A DNA stretch of 64,000 nucleotides from Psychrobacter glacincola (lineage in GTDB: Bacteria > Pseudomonadota > Gammaproteobacteria > Pseudomonadales > Moraxellaceae), in assembly GCA_001411745.2 (NCBI GenBank), contig LIQB01000010.1:1-64000 (forward strand), in the 5' to 3' direction. A program made the translations under genes and the position numbers. Numbering within the stretch: position 1 is the first letter of the stretch; every line of letters begins with the position of its first letter. Below the pieces are notes generated by a model. It did no database searches. It was not told the origin of the DNA and saw only the letters and a list, made by a program, of their open reading frames with translations. Positions 45,062-56,569 of this stretch are shown here, piece after piece.

Positions 45062-45181
45062 TAGGCGTGGCGCGGCTGCGGTTTGGGTCATTCCTGTTTG
45101 GTCACGATACTGCCCCAAAACCTAGCCTTCGCAACACGCCTATTCAAGCAGGATAGCCGCTATTGTCAGGGCTAAACCGCA
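45062..45181. repeat. GC-rich block with two interleaved inverted repeats
   Basis: TAGGCGTG (45062-45069) and CACGCCTA (45135-45142) form one inverted repeat. TGCGGTTTGGG (45077-45087) and GGGCTAAACCGCA (45169-45181) form another that interleaves with it. The block is clearly more GC-rich than the flanking sequence. It looks like a dispersed intergenic repeat, but copies elsewhere in the genome cannot be seen. Confidence 0.4.
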
Positions 45182-45378
45182 CCTTCATGACAGAATTTAA
45201 GATAAAGAGAATTATCACTAAGCTTTCTTATTTAAGTTATTGCTAGATAATATTCAAGTCAACTTTGGTTCTCTTTGCTACAATGAATCATTCAATGATC
45301 TAGCTGCAAAACTATGACAGCTTAATATAAACATGAACTTATGACTTTATAGTTAAACCTCATAAAAAAGGATTTTCA

Positions 45379-48264
45379 GTGGCGATAAATATTCCCGAAA
45401 GAATGGAAAAGGTACTAAAAAAAGACTCTGGTATTTATTCTTTCACTCTAACAAGCGTAAGTAATCTTAAACCTTGGCTAGATGCTAATACAACGGTGTT
45501 TTTTCCTGAATATACTGATCATAGCTTCATACATTTGAATGAAGTTTTAGCAACATCCCAGAGTATTATTACGGATGAAAGCTGGAATACTATAACGCCT
45601 GAGGACGTATCAGCAATGATAATCTCAGTATTACTTCATGATTGTGCAATGCATATTACGGAAGATGGATTTTATTCTCTTATAGGAGATAAGTATCCAC
45701 CAATTAGGTCTCAATATGTGGAAGCAGAACCTAAATGGAGTGTAATGTGGTCTGACTACATAGCAGAAGCCAAGCGCTTCAATTCCGATAAGCTCAAATC
45801 AATTTTTGATGATACTAAACCTGTAAGTGACATTCCAAAAGACAAAATAGAGTTAACAACTAGGGATAAGTTACTAATTGGCGAGTTTATCAGGAGACAT
45901 CATGCTCGAATAGCACATGAAATTGTATTCAATGGTGTACCAGGAACTGATGGAAAAACGCTCAAGCTAGCGGATGAACCAAGACGACATTTTTTAGATT
46001 TATGTGGATTTATAGCTAAAAGTCACAATATGTCGTTAAGACAAGCTGTCGATGAGATACAGCGTAAAAAAAGAAGGATTCATTTAAATACTCATGTTCC
46101 ATTCTTGATGTCTGTTCTTCGTATCTCTGACTATATTCAGGTACAAGCAACTAGAGCACCCTCACAACTATTAAATGTTAAATCATTGATCAGTCCTATA
46201 TCGAAAGGTGAATGGAAAAAACATGATGCTATTCTTGAAATTAGTCATGCTGATGAAGACCCAGAAGCTCTATTCATAGACGCTGAACCTCAAGATGCAC
46301 TTATTTTCGAAGATTTAAGGCGGCTTTTTAGTGATATGCAGAGAGAGCTTGATGAAGTATGGGCAGTATTAGGTGAAATCTATGGTAGATATGATGAAAT
46401 GTCTAATTTAGGTATTAATATTCGTCGTCTACGCTCTTCATTAGATGATATTGAGCGGTACATTGAAGATAAAAGCCCTAACTTCATCCCTAAGGTACTC
46501 AAATTCCGTACTGCTGATTCAGAAATGATGGAACTACTTATTGCACCTTTATATGGGAACAAACCAGAAATTGGTATTAGAGAGTTAGTACAAAATTCAG
46601 TAGATGCCTGTTTAGAGCTTGAAGATATAAGCAAAAAGCAGCAAGAAATTGTTATCGAAAAACCTGACGATTTTGATGTATGCGTTTCAGTGATTGAGCA
46701 TGATAATTATGGTGAAGTGGTTGTAGAAGATTATGGTGTAGGAATGACACTTGATATCATTGAAAATTACTTTCTAAATATTGGTGCTTCATTTAGAAAT
46801 AGCGATAGATGGAAAAAGGCACATGAAACTGAAGGCAGCTCTGATATTAATCGTACAGGAAGGTTTGGTATTGGATTATTAGCAGCTTATTTACTAGGAG
46901 ATGAATTAGAGATCGAAACCAGACACGTAAGCTCTCCAAGAAATGAAGGTTTAAAATTCAAATGTAGGCGAGGAAGCAAATCTGTCACAATATCCTATAC
47001 TGATTGTCATGTAGGTACTAGAATATCAATTAAGACAAGTAAAAATATTATTTCTTATTTGAGTGACAACACAAAATCATGGGATTGGTATTGTTTATCT
47101 ACGCCTAAAGTGAAAAGAGAACTAGTTAAGATAAATGACTCCGCCGAGAAATATACAAAGTATCTGACTCAAAACATATTTGTTCCACAATCTAGAAGTA
47201 ATTTACAAGGTACTGGGTGGTTTAGAGTTGATACTGAAGGACTTGATGATGTAATTTGGTCATACGAAGGTTTTGAAACTAAAGATAGTAAGTATCATTC
47301 AAACAAATATTTCTCAGTATTAGTATGCAATGGTATATTTATCAACTCAGTTAAATACAATAGCAACATAAAATTCCTTTGGAATGGAGGACATCAAATA
47401 ATAACTCCAGAAAGTCCAACTGTAGTAGTTTATGACCAAGACGGGCGAGTACCGCTTGATATTCAAAGAACTAGCCTTACATACTCTAATGCCAGCTTTA
47501 TAAGCAAAGTAAGTAAGGATGTAACAAAGAAACTCATAGAGGACTTCTTTAAAAGCTTTAGCAAAACAGACTTTGTTAGTGTCAAAAACACTATCAAAAA
47601 AACTTTAAATTTAAGAAAGTTGAACTGGGAAATTAGTAGACATAAAGATAGCTACATTAGTGCTTTCTTGTTTTCTGGAAAAGGTATATCTCTAGTAGAT
47701 AAGCAAACTATAATAGAATCTAAGCCAGCTTCAATTCAAATCATTCCATTCCATGATAGTCCTACTGTAGAAAAAAAGCTTTTAAACAGTTTTTACACTG
47801 ACTTCTCTTTTGTTAAAGTTCCTAGTAATACTAAATCTGGTAGGCTAGATTGGGTTAGAAACTACTTTGAGTTTTCAAGTACAAATCATTATAGAGCCTT
47901 ATATGGAAATTTTCTTTTAGAGTTTTTGTCTGGTTCAAGGCTATTTATACGTATTGACGATTATAAAGAAATATGTAAACCAACATTTTTACCCAAACGT
48001 TTTCAAAACAAGTTGAATATCATCTGGGAAAATAAAAAGTGGTACATTTTAGAAAATAAAATTTCAAATGATTTGCCTGAGTTATTGAAACCAGAAGAAG
48101 TGATAAGCTTTTTGGAACAAGAAAATCTAGTAGGCACTATTGCACACTACTTTGATTGGGATAACGTAGATCCAGATGTATTAATAGAGAAAAAAGAAGT
48201 CGGATACTTCATAGTTAACGCATGGTTAGAGCTAAATAATAATAACGCTTATTTTCAAGTTTAA
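45379..48264 (+). CDS. HD-domain phosphohydrolase fused to a GHKL (Hsp90-like) ATPase
   Basis: In this 961-residue protein the N-terminal third is an HD domain: TDHSFIH (His48, His52), LLHDCAMHI (His87-Asp88), RRHHARIAHE (His174-His175) and RISDYIQ (Asp251). These are all the expected metal ligands. A helical linker precedes a GHKL ATPase with N-box ELVQNSVDA (402-410), G1 DYGVGM (451-456) and G2 GRFGIG (494-499), followed by an Hsp90-like middle region. The last 400 residues are not recognised. A GTG start is used, with AAAAAGGA six bases before it. The gene stands alone and is markedly AT-rich, as an acquired gene would be. An ATP-sensing, nucleotide-hydrolysing defence effector is possible but unproven. 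Confidence 0.75.
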   Translation: MAINIPERMEKVLKKDSGIYSFTLTSVSNLKPWLDANTTVFFPEYTDHSFIHLNEVLATSQSIITDESWNTITPEDVSAMIISVLLHDCAMHITEDGFYSLIGDKYPPIRSQYVEAEPKWSVMWSDYIAEAKRFNSDKLKSIFDDTKPVSDIPKDKIELTTRDKLLIGEFIRRHHARIAHEIVFNGVPGTDGKTLKLADEPRRHFLDLCGFIAKSHNMSLRQAVDEIQRKKRRIHLNTHVPFLMSVLRISDYIQVQATRAPSQLLNVKSLISPISKGEWKKHDAILEISHADEDPEALFIDAEPQDALIFEDLRRLFSDMQRELDEVWAVLGEIYGRYDEMSNLGINIRRLRSSLDDIERYIEDKSPNFIPKVLKFRTADSEMMELLIAPLYGNKPEIGIRELVQNSVDACLELEDISKKQQEIVIEKPDDFDVCVSVIEHDNYGEVVVEDYGVGMTLDIIENYFLNIGASFRNSDRWKKAHETEGSSDINRTGRFGIGLLAAYLLGDELEIETRHVSSPRNEGLKFKCRRGSKSVTISYTDCHVGTRISIKTSKNIISYLSDNTKSWDWYCLSTPKVKRELVKINDSAEKYTKYLTQNIFVPQSRSNLQGTGWFRVDTEGLDDVIWSYEGFETKDSKYHSNKYFSVLVCNGIFINSVKYNSNIKFLWNGGHQIITPESPTVVVYDQDGRVPLDIQRTSLTYSNASFISKVSKDVTKKLIEDFFKSFSKTDFVSVKNTIKKTLNLRKLNWEISRHKDSYISAFLFSGKGISLVDKQTIIESKPASIQIIPFHDSPTVEKKLLNSFYTDFSFVKVPSNTKSGRLDWVRNYFEFSSTNHYRALYGNFLLEFLSGSRLFIRIDDYKEICKPTFLPKRFQNKLNIIWENKKWYILENKISNDLPELLKPEEVISFLEQENLVGTIAHYFDWDNVDPDVLIEKKEVGYFIVNAWLELNNNNAYFQV

Positions 48265-48277
48265 ACTAAGCGTTATT
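48241..48277. terminator. hairpin overlapping the end of the HD-GHKL gene
   Basis: AATAACGCTTA (48241-48251) and TAAGCGTTATT (48267-48277) are an 11-bp perfect inverted repeat that spans the stop codon. It lies between convergent genes; the T-runs are weak. Confidence 0.55.
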
Positions 48278-48282
48278 TAAAA

Positions 48283-49098
48283 CTATCTTCCCTTAAATTC
48301 AGCTGCCCGTCTCTCAACCATCGCCATAGCACCTTCCTTCGCATCTTCCGAATGAAATAAATGCGGCAAATAGCCATGAATATTAGCTAATGCTACTTTT
48401 GCGCCATTGCGACTGGCATCTTGTGCTGAGGATAGTAATCCTTGTACGCCAAGCGGTGCAGCGTTGCAAATCTCTTTAGCGATAGTCAGCGCGCGCTCAT
48501 ATTCCTCACCTTTTGCCACCACTTCGCTGACCAAATTCAGTCTATCAGCCGTTTGCGCGTCAAAGTTTTTACCCGTTAATAGATACGGCATGGCTTTTTG
48601 CCAGCCAGCTGCCACGACAAAGCGTACCGTTGCGCCACCAAACGGCATGATACCGCGCTGGACTTCCATTTGCGCAAAGTTGCAGTTGTCACTAGCGATA
48701 ACGACATCGCTATTTAACATCAGCTCAATACCAGCAGTGAAACACGTTCCTTGTATCGCCACGACCACAGGTTTGGTGCGCAGTTTGCCACCGATTCCCC
48801 ATGGATCGATTTCGTCGGCAGCAAACTCAAACGCGCCTTTATCCCATTTATCCTGTAGCTCCATCAAATCAAGCCCTGCGGTAAAGTGCTCACCGTGAGC
48901 GAATATCAGCGCACAGCGAAGATTGGCATCATTTTCATATTGAGTGAGTGCGTCAGACAATTGCTTAATCATATGGCTATCAAAGGCATTGCGTTTATCG
49001 GCACGATTGAGTCCGATCAGGCAGATGTAATCTTGAGTTTCATAGGTAATGCGAGTGTTATTTCCAGTATCATTGCTATTATTACTTTCCGTAGTCAT
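48283..49098 (-). CDS. enoyl-CoA hydratase/isomerase (crotonase) family protein
   Basis: The 271-residue protein shows the crotonase fold: RADKRNAFDSHMIKQLSDAL, the oxyanion loop HGEHFTAGLDLMEL and the second loop QGTCFTAGIELMLNSDVVIASDNCNFAQMEVQRGIMPFGGATVR. Where hydratases carry the first catalytic Glu this protein has CFTAGIEL, and the Glu of QMEVQRGIMP may act as the second. Its exact reaction (hydratase, isomerase or other) is open. I start at ATG 49098 because AAGGA lies seven bases upstream; a start at 49137 would add 13 residues without support. Confidence 0.88.
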   Translation of the reverse strand: MTTESNNSNDTGNNTRITYETQDYICLIGLNRADKRNAFDSHMIKQLSDALTQYENDANLRCALIFAHGEHFTAGLDLMELQDKWDKGAFEFAADEIDPWGIGGKLRTKPVVVAIQGTCFTAGIELMLNSDVVIASDNCNFAQMEVQRGIMPFGGATVRFVVAAGWQKAMPYLLTGKNFDAQTADRLNLVSEVVAKGEEYERALTIAKEICNAAPLGVQGLLSSAQDASRNGAKVALANIHGYLPHLFHSEDAKEGAMAMVERRAAEFKGR

Positions 49099-49210
49099 GT
49101 TTTTATCCTTTTTAAAGCATTCATTTATAGAGTACAAATTACACTAAATTGATATTACTACAGCTAATAAACCTTCCTTTTAATATAGACATACGTTCGG
49201 TGCAACGCAA

Positions 49211-49244
49211 GCATCGTTTTAGCATGAGCATCGTTTTAGCATGA
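49211..49244. repeat. 17-bp tandem repeat, two copies
   Basis: GCATCGTTTTAGCATGA occurs twice head to tail, directly before the 13-bp array. Confidence 0.8.
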
Positions 49245-49247
49245 GTA

Positions 49248-49312
49248 TCAATAGCTGATATCAATAGCTGATATCAATAGCTGATATCAATAGCTGATAT
49301 CAATAGCTGATA
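49248..49312. repeat. 13-bp tandem repeat, five exact copies
   Basis: TCAATAGCTGATA is repeated five times without a mismatch, followed by a partial sixth copy. It occupies the promoter region of the LysE-type gene, ending about 70 bases before its start. Each unit boundary creates GATATC. Exact tandem units of this kind are prone to slippage. Confidence 0.9.
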
Positions 49313-49384
49313 TCAATATCAGTTGACCTCATTTACGGTAATGTGCAACTATTATCCAACTCAAGACATGAATCAGAGCATTTT

Positions 49385-50122
49385 ATGGAATTTTGGCACG
49401 GTTTTTTGCTTATCACTAGCGTCCATCTACTTGCTGCCGCCTCCCCGGGTCCTGATTTTGTATTGGTCTCGCAGCAAACCTTGGCAAAAGGGAGGCGCAC
49501 CGGTTTGATTTGTAGCTTTGGTATTACCTTGGGTCTTGCCGTACACATCATTTATTCGGTGCTAGGACTAGCAACACTGATTGCCCATTCGCAGCCACTA
49601 CTCACTGCTATTAAATGGTTGGGCGGTAGTTATCTTATTTATCTAGGATGGCAAGGTATTCAAGCCAAACCGAAAAAAATATCAGAATTAGCAAATCCAG
49701 TAGAGCTAATAGATTCAGGTGTTCACGTTTCACAAGATATGCTTATTAAGCAAACGACTTCTACCAATGATACCGAGCTTTCTGATAAAGCTATTTCTAC
49801 CAAAAAACCGCCTACTGATACAGGCTCAACCGCTTCCATTCTGCGCCGTGGCTTTTTTTGTAATGTGTTTAACCCAAAAGCGCCCGTATATTTCGTGGCG
49901 ATATTTACTCTCGTTTTATCACCCGATATACCGCTGTGGCAATTGGCTATTTATGGTGTCTGGATGATGGTCTTGCAGATGGCATGGTTTAGTACCGTGG
50001 TGATGTTACTATCTATTCCTGCCATTCATCGTCGCTTTCAGCGTTTTGAACATTGGATCGACCGCGTATTGGGTACAGCGATGATAATATTGGGGTTAAA
50101 TCTGATTTTACGTAGCCGATAA
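49385..50122 (+). CDS. LysE/RhtB-family amino-acid exporter
   Basis: The 245-residue inner-membrane protein starts MEFWHGFLLITSVHLLAAASPGPDFVLVSQQTLAKGRRTG, the classic LysE/RhtB N-terminus with the SPGP motif. It has about six helices and ends LGLNLILRSR. The family is usually near 205-210 residues. The extra length is a hydrophilic, Thr/Ser/Lys-rich loop between helices 3 and 4 (about residues 97-152). The family exports amino acids; the substrate here is unknown. ATG 49385 fits the family start, and the in-frame ATG at 49343 does not. The gene is preceded by the tandem-repeat array. Confidence 0.88.
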   Translation: MEFWHGFLLITSVHLLAAASPGPDFVLVSQQTLAKGRRTGLICSFGITLGLAVHIIYSVLGLATLIAHSQPLLTAIKWLGGSYLIYLGWQGIQAKPKKISELANPVELIDSGVHVSQDMLIKQTTSTNDTELSDKAISTKKPPTDTGSTASILRRGFFCNVFNPKAPVYFVAIFTLVLSPDIPLWQLAIYGVWMMVLQMAWFSTVVMLLSIPAIHRRFQRFEHWIDRVLGTAMIILGLNLILRSR

Positions 50123-50187
50123 GACGCTAGTGACTCGTGAAATCTGCTAAAATGGTGCATTATATTCAAACATCAAAGCCCGATACT

Positions 50188-51225
50188 ATGACCAGTAAGC
50201 CTATGAACCGTCGCCCGACCGCCAACAATCACCGAAACAGATCGCCTGAAACTGCCAAAAAATTAGGGCAGCTACATCCGCGCAATCCGCACCAAGGTCG
50301 TTATGACTTTGAAGTATTGACTCGCGCTTTGCCTGAGCTTGCTAAGCATACCATTACCAATCCGAAAGGCGAGTCGACGATTAACTTCTCAGACAGCGCC
50401 GCCGTGCGCGTCCTTAATCAGGCACTACTAGCAAATTATTATGGTGTGAAATTCTGGGATATTCCGGAAGGTTATCTCTGCCCACCGATTCCGGGACGTG
50501 CCGATTATATTCACTATATTGCCGATTTACTTGCGCAAACGACGCATGTTAATAAAGACAATACCCCGCCGACTGGCAAAGAAATCCACGCCCTAGATAT
50601 TGGCACGGGTGCCAGCGCGATTTATCCGATTATTGGTAGTCAAAGCTACGGTTGGCGATTTACCGCTTCAGACATTGACCCTATTTCAGTCAATACCGCC
50701 GCGCTGATTTGTGAAACCAATCCAAAGCTCAAGAGCGCAGTTAAAGTAAAACTACAGACCGAACCTAAATTTATTTTTAAAAATATCATCGGTCGCCAAG
50801 ATTACTTTGATGTGGTGGTATGTAATCCGCCGTTCCATGCCTCATTAGAAGAAGCGATGGAAGCCAATAGCCGTAAGCAGCATAATTTGCAACGACATCG
50901 CGGTAAGAATGAGAACGCACAAATCAGCCGCAGCTCAACAAAGTCTGGCAATGCCGCGCAAAACCTAAACTTTGGTGGTCAGCATAAAGAGCTATGGTCT
51001 GAGGGCGGCGAGATTGCCTTTTTGACTAAGATGGCAAAAGAGAGTCAAGACTTTGCTGAGCATGTTGGCTGGTTCACAAGTTTAGTCTCAAAATCAGAAA
51101 ACGTGAAACCAATGCAACTACTGCTAAAACAACTTGGTGTTGCTCAAATGCGCATCATTGAGATGAGCCAAGGTCAAAAAAGTACGCGTATACTCGCATG
51201 GCGTTTTGATACTGACGAAGAATAG
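50188..51225 (+). CDS. rlmF: 23S rRNA (adenine-1618-N6)-methyltransferase
   Basis: RlmF methylates A1618 of 23S rRNA using S-adenosylmethionine. The visible pattern is [24 protein letters not shown], then [41 protein letters not shown]. The SAM-binding [16 protein letters not shown] and catalytic NPPFHAS follow. A basic, Gln/Asn-rich insert ([22 protein letters not shown]) follows NPPFHAS. I prefer ATG 50188; a GTG at 50137 would overlap the preceding promoter-like sequence. It is followed by a strong bidirectional terminator. Confidence 0.92.
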   Translation: MTSKPMNRRPTANNHRNRSPETAKKLGQLHPRNPHQGRYDFEVLTRALPELAKHTITNPKGESTINFSDSAAVRVLNQALLANYYGVKFWDIPEGYLCPPIPGRADYIHYIADLLAQTTHVNKDNTPPTGKEIHALDIGTGASAIYPIIGSQSYGWRFTASDIDPISVNTAALICETNPKLKSAVKVKLQTEPKFIFKNIIGRQDYFDVVVCNPPFHASLEEAMEANSRKQHNLQRHRGKNENAQISRSSTKSGNAAQNLNFGGQHKELWSEGGEIAFLTKMAKESQDFAEHVGWFTSLVSKSENVKPMQLLLKQLGVAQMRIIEMSQGQKSTRILAWRFDTDEE

Positions 51226-51250
51226 ATAGTAATTAATATAAAATAGTTAT

Positions 51251-51266
51251 AGTTTCACGTGAAACA
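51251..51266. other. parS site (15/16, perfect 14-bp palindrome)
   Basis: AGTTTCACGTGAAACA contains the uninterrupted palindrome GTTTCACGTGAAAC. It lies between rlmF and the terminator. Confidence 0.75.
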
Positions 51267-51278
51267 AAGTCTTTGTTA

Positions 51279-51316
51279 AAAAAGCACCCCTTTGATCATC
51301 AAAGGGGTGCTTTTTA
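51279..51316. terminator. bidirectional intrinsic terminator
   Basis: GCACCCCTTTGAT (51284-51296) pairs perfectly with ATCAAAGGGGTGC (51298-51310), with A6 and T5 flanks. It serves convergent rlmF and mntP. Confidence 0.95.
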
Positions 51317-51348
51317 TTGTAGAGAATCAATTCAAATAATGATGCTTA

Positions 51349-51942
51349 TTAACGGATAAACATCACCTTTATACCAATGGCTATCAATACGAATCCACCA
51401 AGTATCTCAGCTTTATCCTCAAGCCAAGTCCCAGAAGACTTACCTAAATAGATACCGAAAAAGCCAAATACAGCGGTGACAATAGCGATGATGAAGCACG
51501 CTAGCCATGCATTAAGTGCCAGTAAGTTTAAAGTAAAGCCTGCTGCCATCGCATCAATACTGGTGGCAATAGCCAATGTAAACATCATACGATGATTGAT
51601 TTCTTCTTGTACGTTTCCATTGAAACTGTCTGCTAATACCGCTTCAACCTCACCATTAAACCCTTCATATAACATCTTAGCGCCAAGCACAATAAGAATC
51701 CCACCACCAATCCACGGTGCAGCAGTCGCTAACCAGCCTAATAATACTGCACCCAATAGATAACCTATCAGCGGCATCACGCCTTGCGCAATACCAAAAT
51801 ACAGCGCTGCATAAATGGCTAAACGAAGCACATAAGCAGATGATTGCTTTTGCGATTTAGCCCCTAGCCCAATTGATACCGCAAATGCATCCATCGCCAA
51901 GGCTATCGCAAGTAAAAAAACTTCGATCATTTCTATATCCAT
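51349..51942 (-). CDS. mntP: manganese efflux protein MntP
   Basis: The inner-membrane Mn2+ exporter has six helices in two homologous halves. The first carries [20 protein letters not shown] and the second [13 protein letters not shown], the paired Asp motifs of the family. At 197 residues it is slightly longer than usual. A second ATG four codons in (51930), with GGA seven bases before it, may be the true start. In many bacteria mntP is controlled by a yybP-ykoY riboswitch; the short leader here, which carries a parS site, shows none. Confidence 0.9.
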   Translation of the reverse strand: MDIEMIEVFLLAIALAMDAFAVSIGLGAKSQKQSSAYVLRLAIYAALYFGIAQGVMPLIGYLLGAVLLGWLATAAPWIGGGILIVLGAKMLYEGFNGEVEAVLADSFNGNVQEEINHRMMFTLAIATSIDAMAAGFTLNLLALNAWLACFIIAIVTAVFGFFGIYLGKSSGTWLEDKAEILGGFVLIAIGIKVMFIR

Positions 51943-51965
51943 TATCTAAAGCAATTCGTAAACCA

Positions 51966-51981
51966 AGTTTCACGTGAAACA
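51966..51981. other. parS site (15/16, perfect 14-bp palindrome)
   Basis: AGTTTCACGTGAAACA is identical in all 16 bases to the copy at 51251. The two bracket mntP at 715 bases spacing. Confidence 0.75.
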
Positions 51982-51992
51982 ATTCTAACATT

Positions 51993-52032
51993 AAAAAACC
52001 ACCGCCTTGATTGCCAAAGCGGTGGTTTTTTT
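51993..52032 (-). terminator. gyrB terminator
   Basis: AAAAAACCACCGC pairs with GCGGTGGTTTTTTT across a 13-base loop, 40 bases after the gyrB stop codon. Confidence 0.9.
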
Positions 52033-52071
52033 AATTAATTAACAATAATTTCGCAACTCTTTATGTCCAAC

Positions 52072-55189
<3,118 letters not shown>

Positions 55190-56398
55190 TTAAGGACTCA
55201 AGATTTGACCTTGTTTCACATGAAACGTATTGGGTTTCGACCAATATTCATGCACTAAAGGCAAAATATCATCGGTTAAGCTGGTCATAAATACCTGACA
55301 TGGCAGCTGCGCTAACGTCGACAATAGAATATCTATCGCCCTATCATCAAGCTCTGCAGTAATATCATCTAGCAATACCACTGGTGTCACCTGAGCATGA
55401 GCGCTATTATTTGATAGATCATTAGTCTTTTGGGTATTTAGCAGTAATGGCAGTTGCGATAAACGCAGTGCTGTGATTAATAGCTTTTTTTCACCACGCG
55501 ACAACACATTGGCTGCCTGCTCTTTTATCACAGCTACTTTGAGGTTAGCGTCCGCTTCATGCATTATTGTATCTGAGAAATTGTTATTCGACGCTGTCGA
55601 TTCATTAGAACGCCAATGCACATGAACATCAGCACGGTGATTACCGATACGAGTATATCCCAGTTGCAAATCCTGTTCTAAGCGCTCATTAAGCTGTATA
55701 TCCAGCGCAACATTCGTATCATAACCAGCATTATAGCTAAGGCTCAATTGCTCCGCATAAGCGGGCAATAACTGCGCGATACTTTCAGCAAAATAAGGCT
55801 GCCATTCTGCGAATATCCGTTCGCGATAATGATGAATAAGTGCCGCATGATTGCTAAGTCCTTTATCCCACGATTTTAGTTCAGCGAGCTGCACTTGGGT
55901 CAAATGACGTGTCTTTTTTAGTAAACTATTGCGCTGTTTTAATAGACGCTGATAGGCGAGCCATTGTGGATGAAAGCCTTGTTTCATGTGAAACACTAAC
56001 CAATCTAACAGCTGGCGACGACTAGCACTGCCCTGCTCTAACATATCCATCGTTGAGGGATCTATCAGTAGCGTTGGTAGCTGCTCAGTTAAGATACTTT
56101 GGTTATAGACAGTGGTTTGATTCAGACGTAGAATTGTGGTCGCGTCAGCTTGTTTTTGGATAGCTAAAGTATTGCTATCATTGATTCTAGCGTACACAGT
56201 CACTGTATTTTGATGGTGCTGAATGTAGCGTTTTGGCTGGTGATGACGAAAGCTTTTTCCTCTTGATAGCAGAAATATGGCTTCGAGTAATGAAGTTTTT
56301 CCACTGCCATTGGCACCGATAATGACGTTACACGCAGTAGGCTGTAGATTGACTTGTGTTAGATTTCGAAGGTATGATATTTGCAGACGTTCAATCAT
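55190..56398 (-). CDS. recF: DNA replication and repair protein RecF
   Basis: RecF is an SMC-like ATPase that acts at gaps with RecO and RecR to load RecA. Walker A GANGSGKTS lies at residues 28-36. The RecF signature DLQLGYTRIGNHRADVHV is present, as is the ABC-type signature LSRGEKKLLITALRLSQ. The Walker B region PVVLLDDITAELDDRA follows. At 402 residues it is slightly longer than the E. coli protein owing to small loop inserts. The gene contains two parS-like sites (55212 near the 3' end, 55980 in the middle). Confidence 0.96.
   Translation of the reverse strand: MIERLQISYLRNLTQVNLQPTACNVIIGANGSGKTSLLEAIFLLSRGKSFRHHQPKRYIQHHQNTVTVYARINDSNTLAIQKQADATTILRLNQTTVYNQSILTEQLPTLLIDPSTMDMLEQGSASRRQLLDWLVFHMKQGFHPQWLAYQRLLKQRNSLLKKTRHLTQVQLAELKSWDKGLSNHAALIHHYRERIFAEWQPYFAESIAQLLPAYAEQLSLSYNAGYDTNVALDIQLNERLEQDLQLGYTRIGNHRADVHVHWRSNESTASNNNFSDTIMHEADANLKVAVIKEQAANVLSRGEKKLLITALRLSQLPLLLNTQKTNDLSNNSAHAQVTPVVLLDDITAELDDRAIDILLSTLAQLPCQVFMTSLTDDILPLVHEYWSKPNTFHVKQGQILSP
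55212..55227. other. parS-like ParB site (variant)
   Basis: TGTTTCACATGAAACG matches parS at 14 of 16 positions, with CACATG in the centre. It lies within the last 13 codons of recF. Confidence 0.5.
55980..55995. other. parS-like ParB site (15/16)
   Basis: TGTTTCATGTGAAACA differs from the parS palindrome at one central base. It is the inverse orientation of the CACATG variant and lies inside recF. Confidence 0.6.
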
Positions 56399-56484
56399 AA
56401 TACCGACAGCCGCCTATTGACGCTACCTATAAAAAATAGATAAAAGTTTAATAACTATTAAATTTAAAATACTGGATTTTAATC

Positions 56485-56532
56485 AAAGACACTCAGCTTA
56501 CGTTAATTTTTAAGTGTAAACTGAGTGTCTTT
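56485..56532 (-). terminator. hairpin between dnaN and recF
   Basis: AAAGACACTCAG (56485-56496) and CTGAGTGTCTTT (56521-56532) form a perfect 12-bp stem. The T-run on the minus strand is weak, so it may attenuate rather than end dnaN transcription. Confidence 0.6.
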
Positions 56533-56569
56533 AGCCTCTGTGCTCAAGCCTATTGAAAACATACAGAAA

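Larger units (their letters stand above)
44813..45378. other. gap before the HD-GHKL gene
   Basis: These 566 bases hold the terminator of the YadA-head gene (44884-44906), a 10-bp tandem repeat (45031-45060) and a GC-richer inverted-repeat block (45062-45181). An AT-rich leader with AAAAAGGA before the GTG start at 45379 follows. I see no gene. Confidence 0.6.

Noticed and set aside
49211..49312. CRISPR array
   Set aside because: Units of 13 and 17 bases stand head to tail with no spacers, so it is a simple tandem repeat.
51943..52071. yybP-ykoY manganese riboswitch upstream of mntP
   Set aside because: Only about 50 bases separate mntP from the gyrB terminator. They hold a parS site and no paired aptamer helices.
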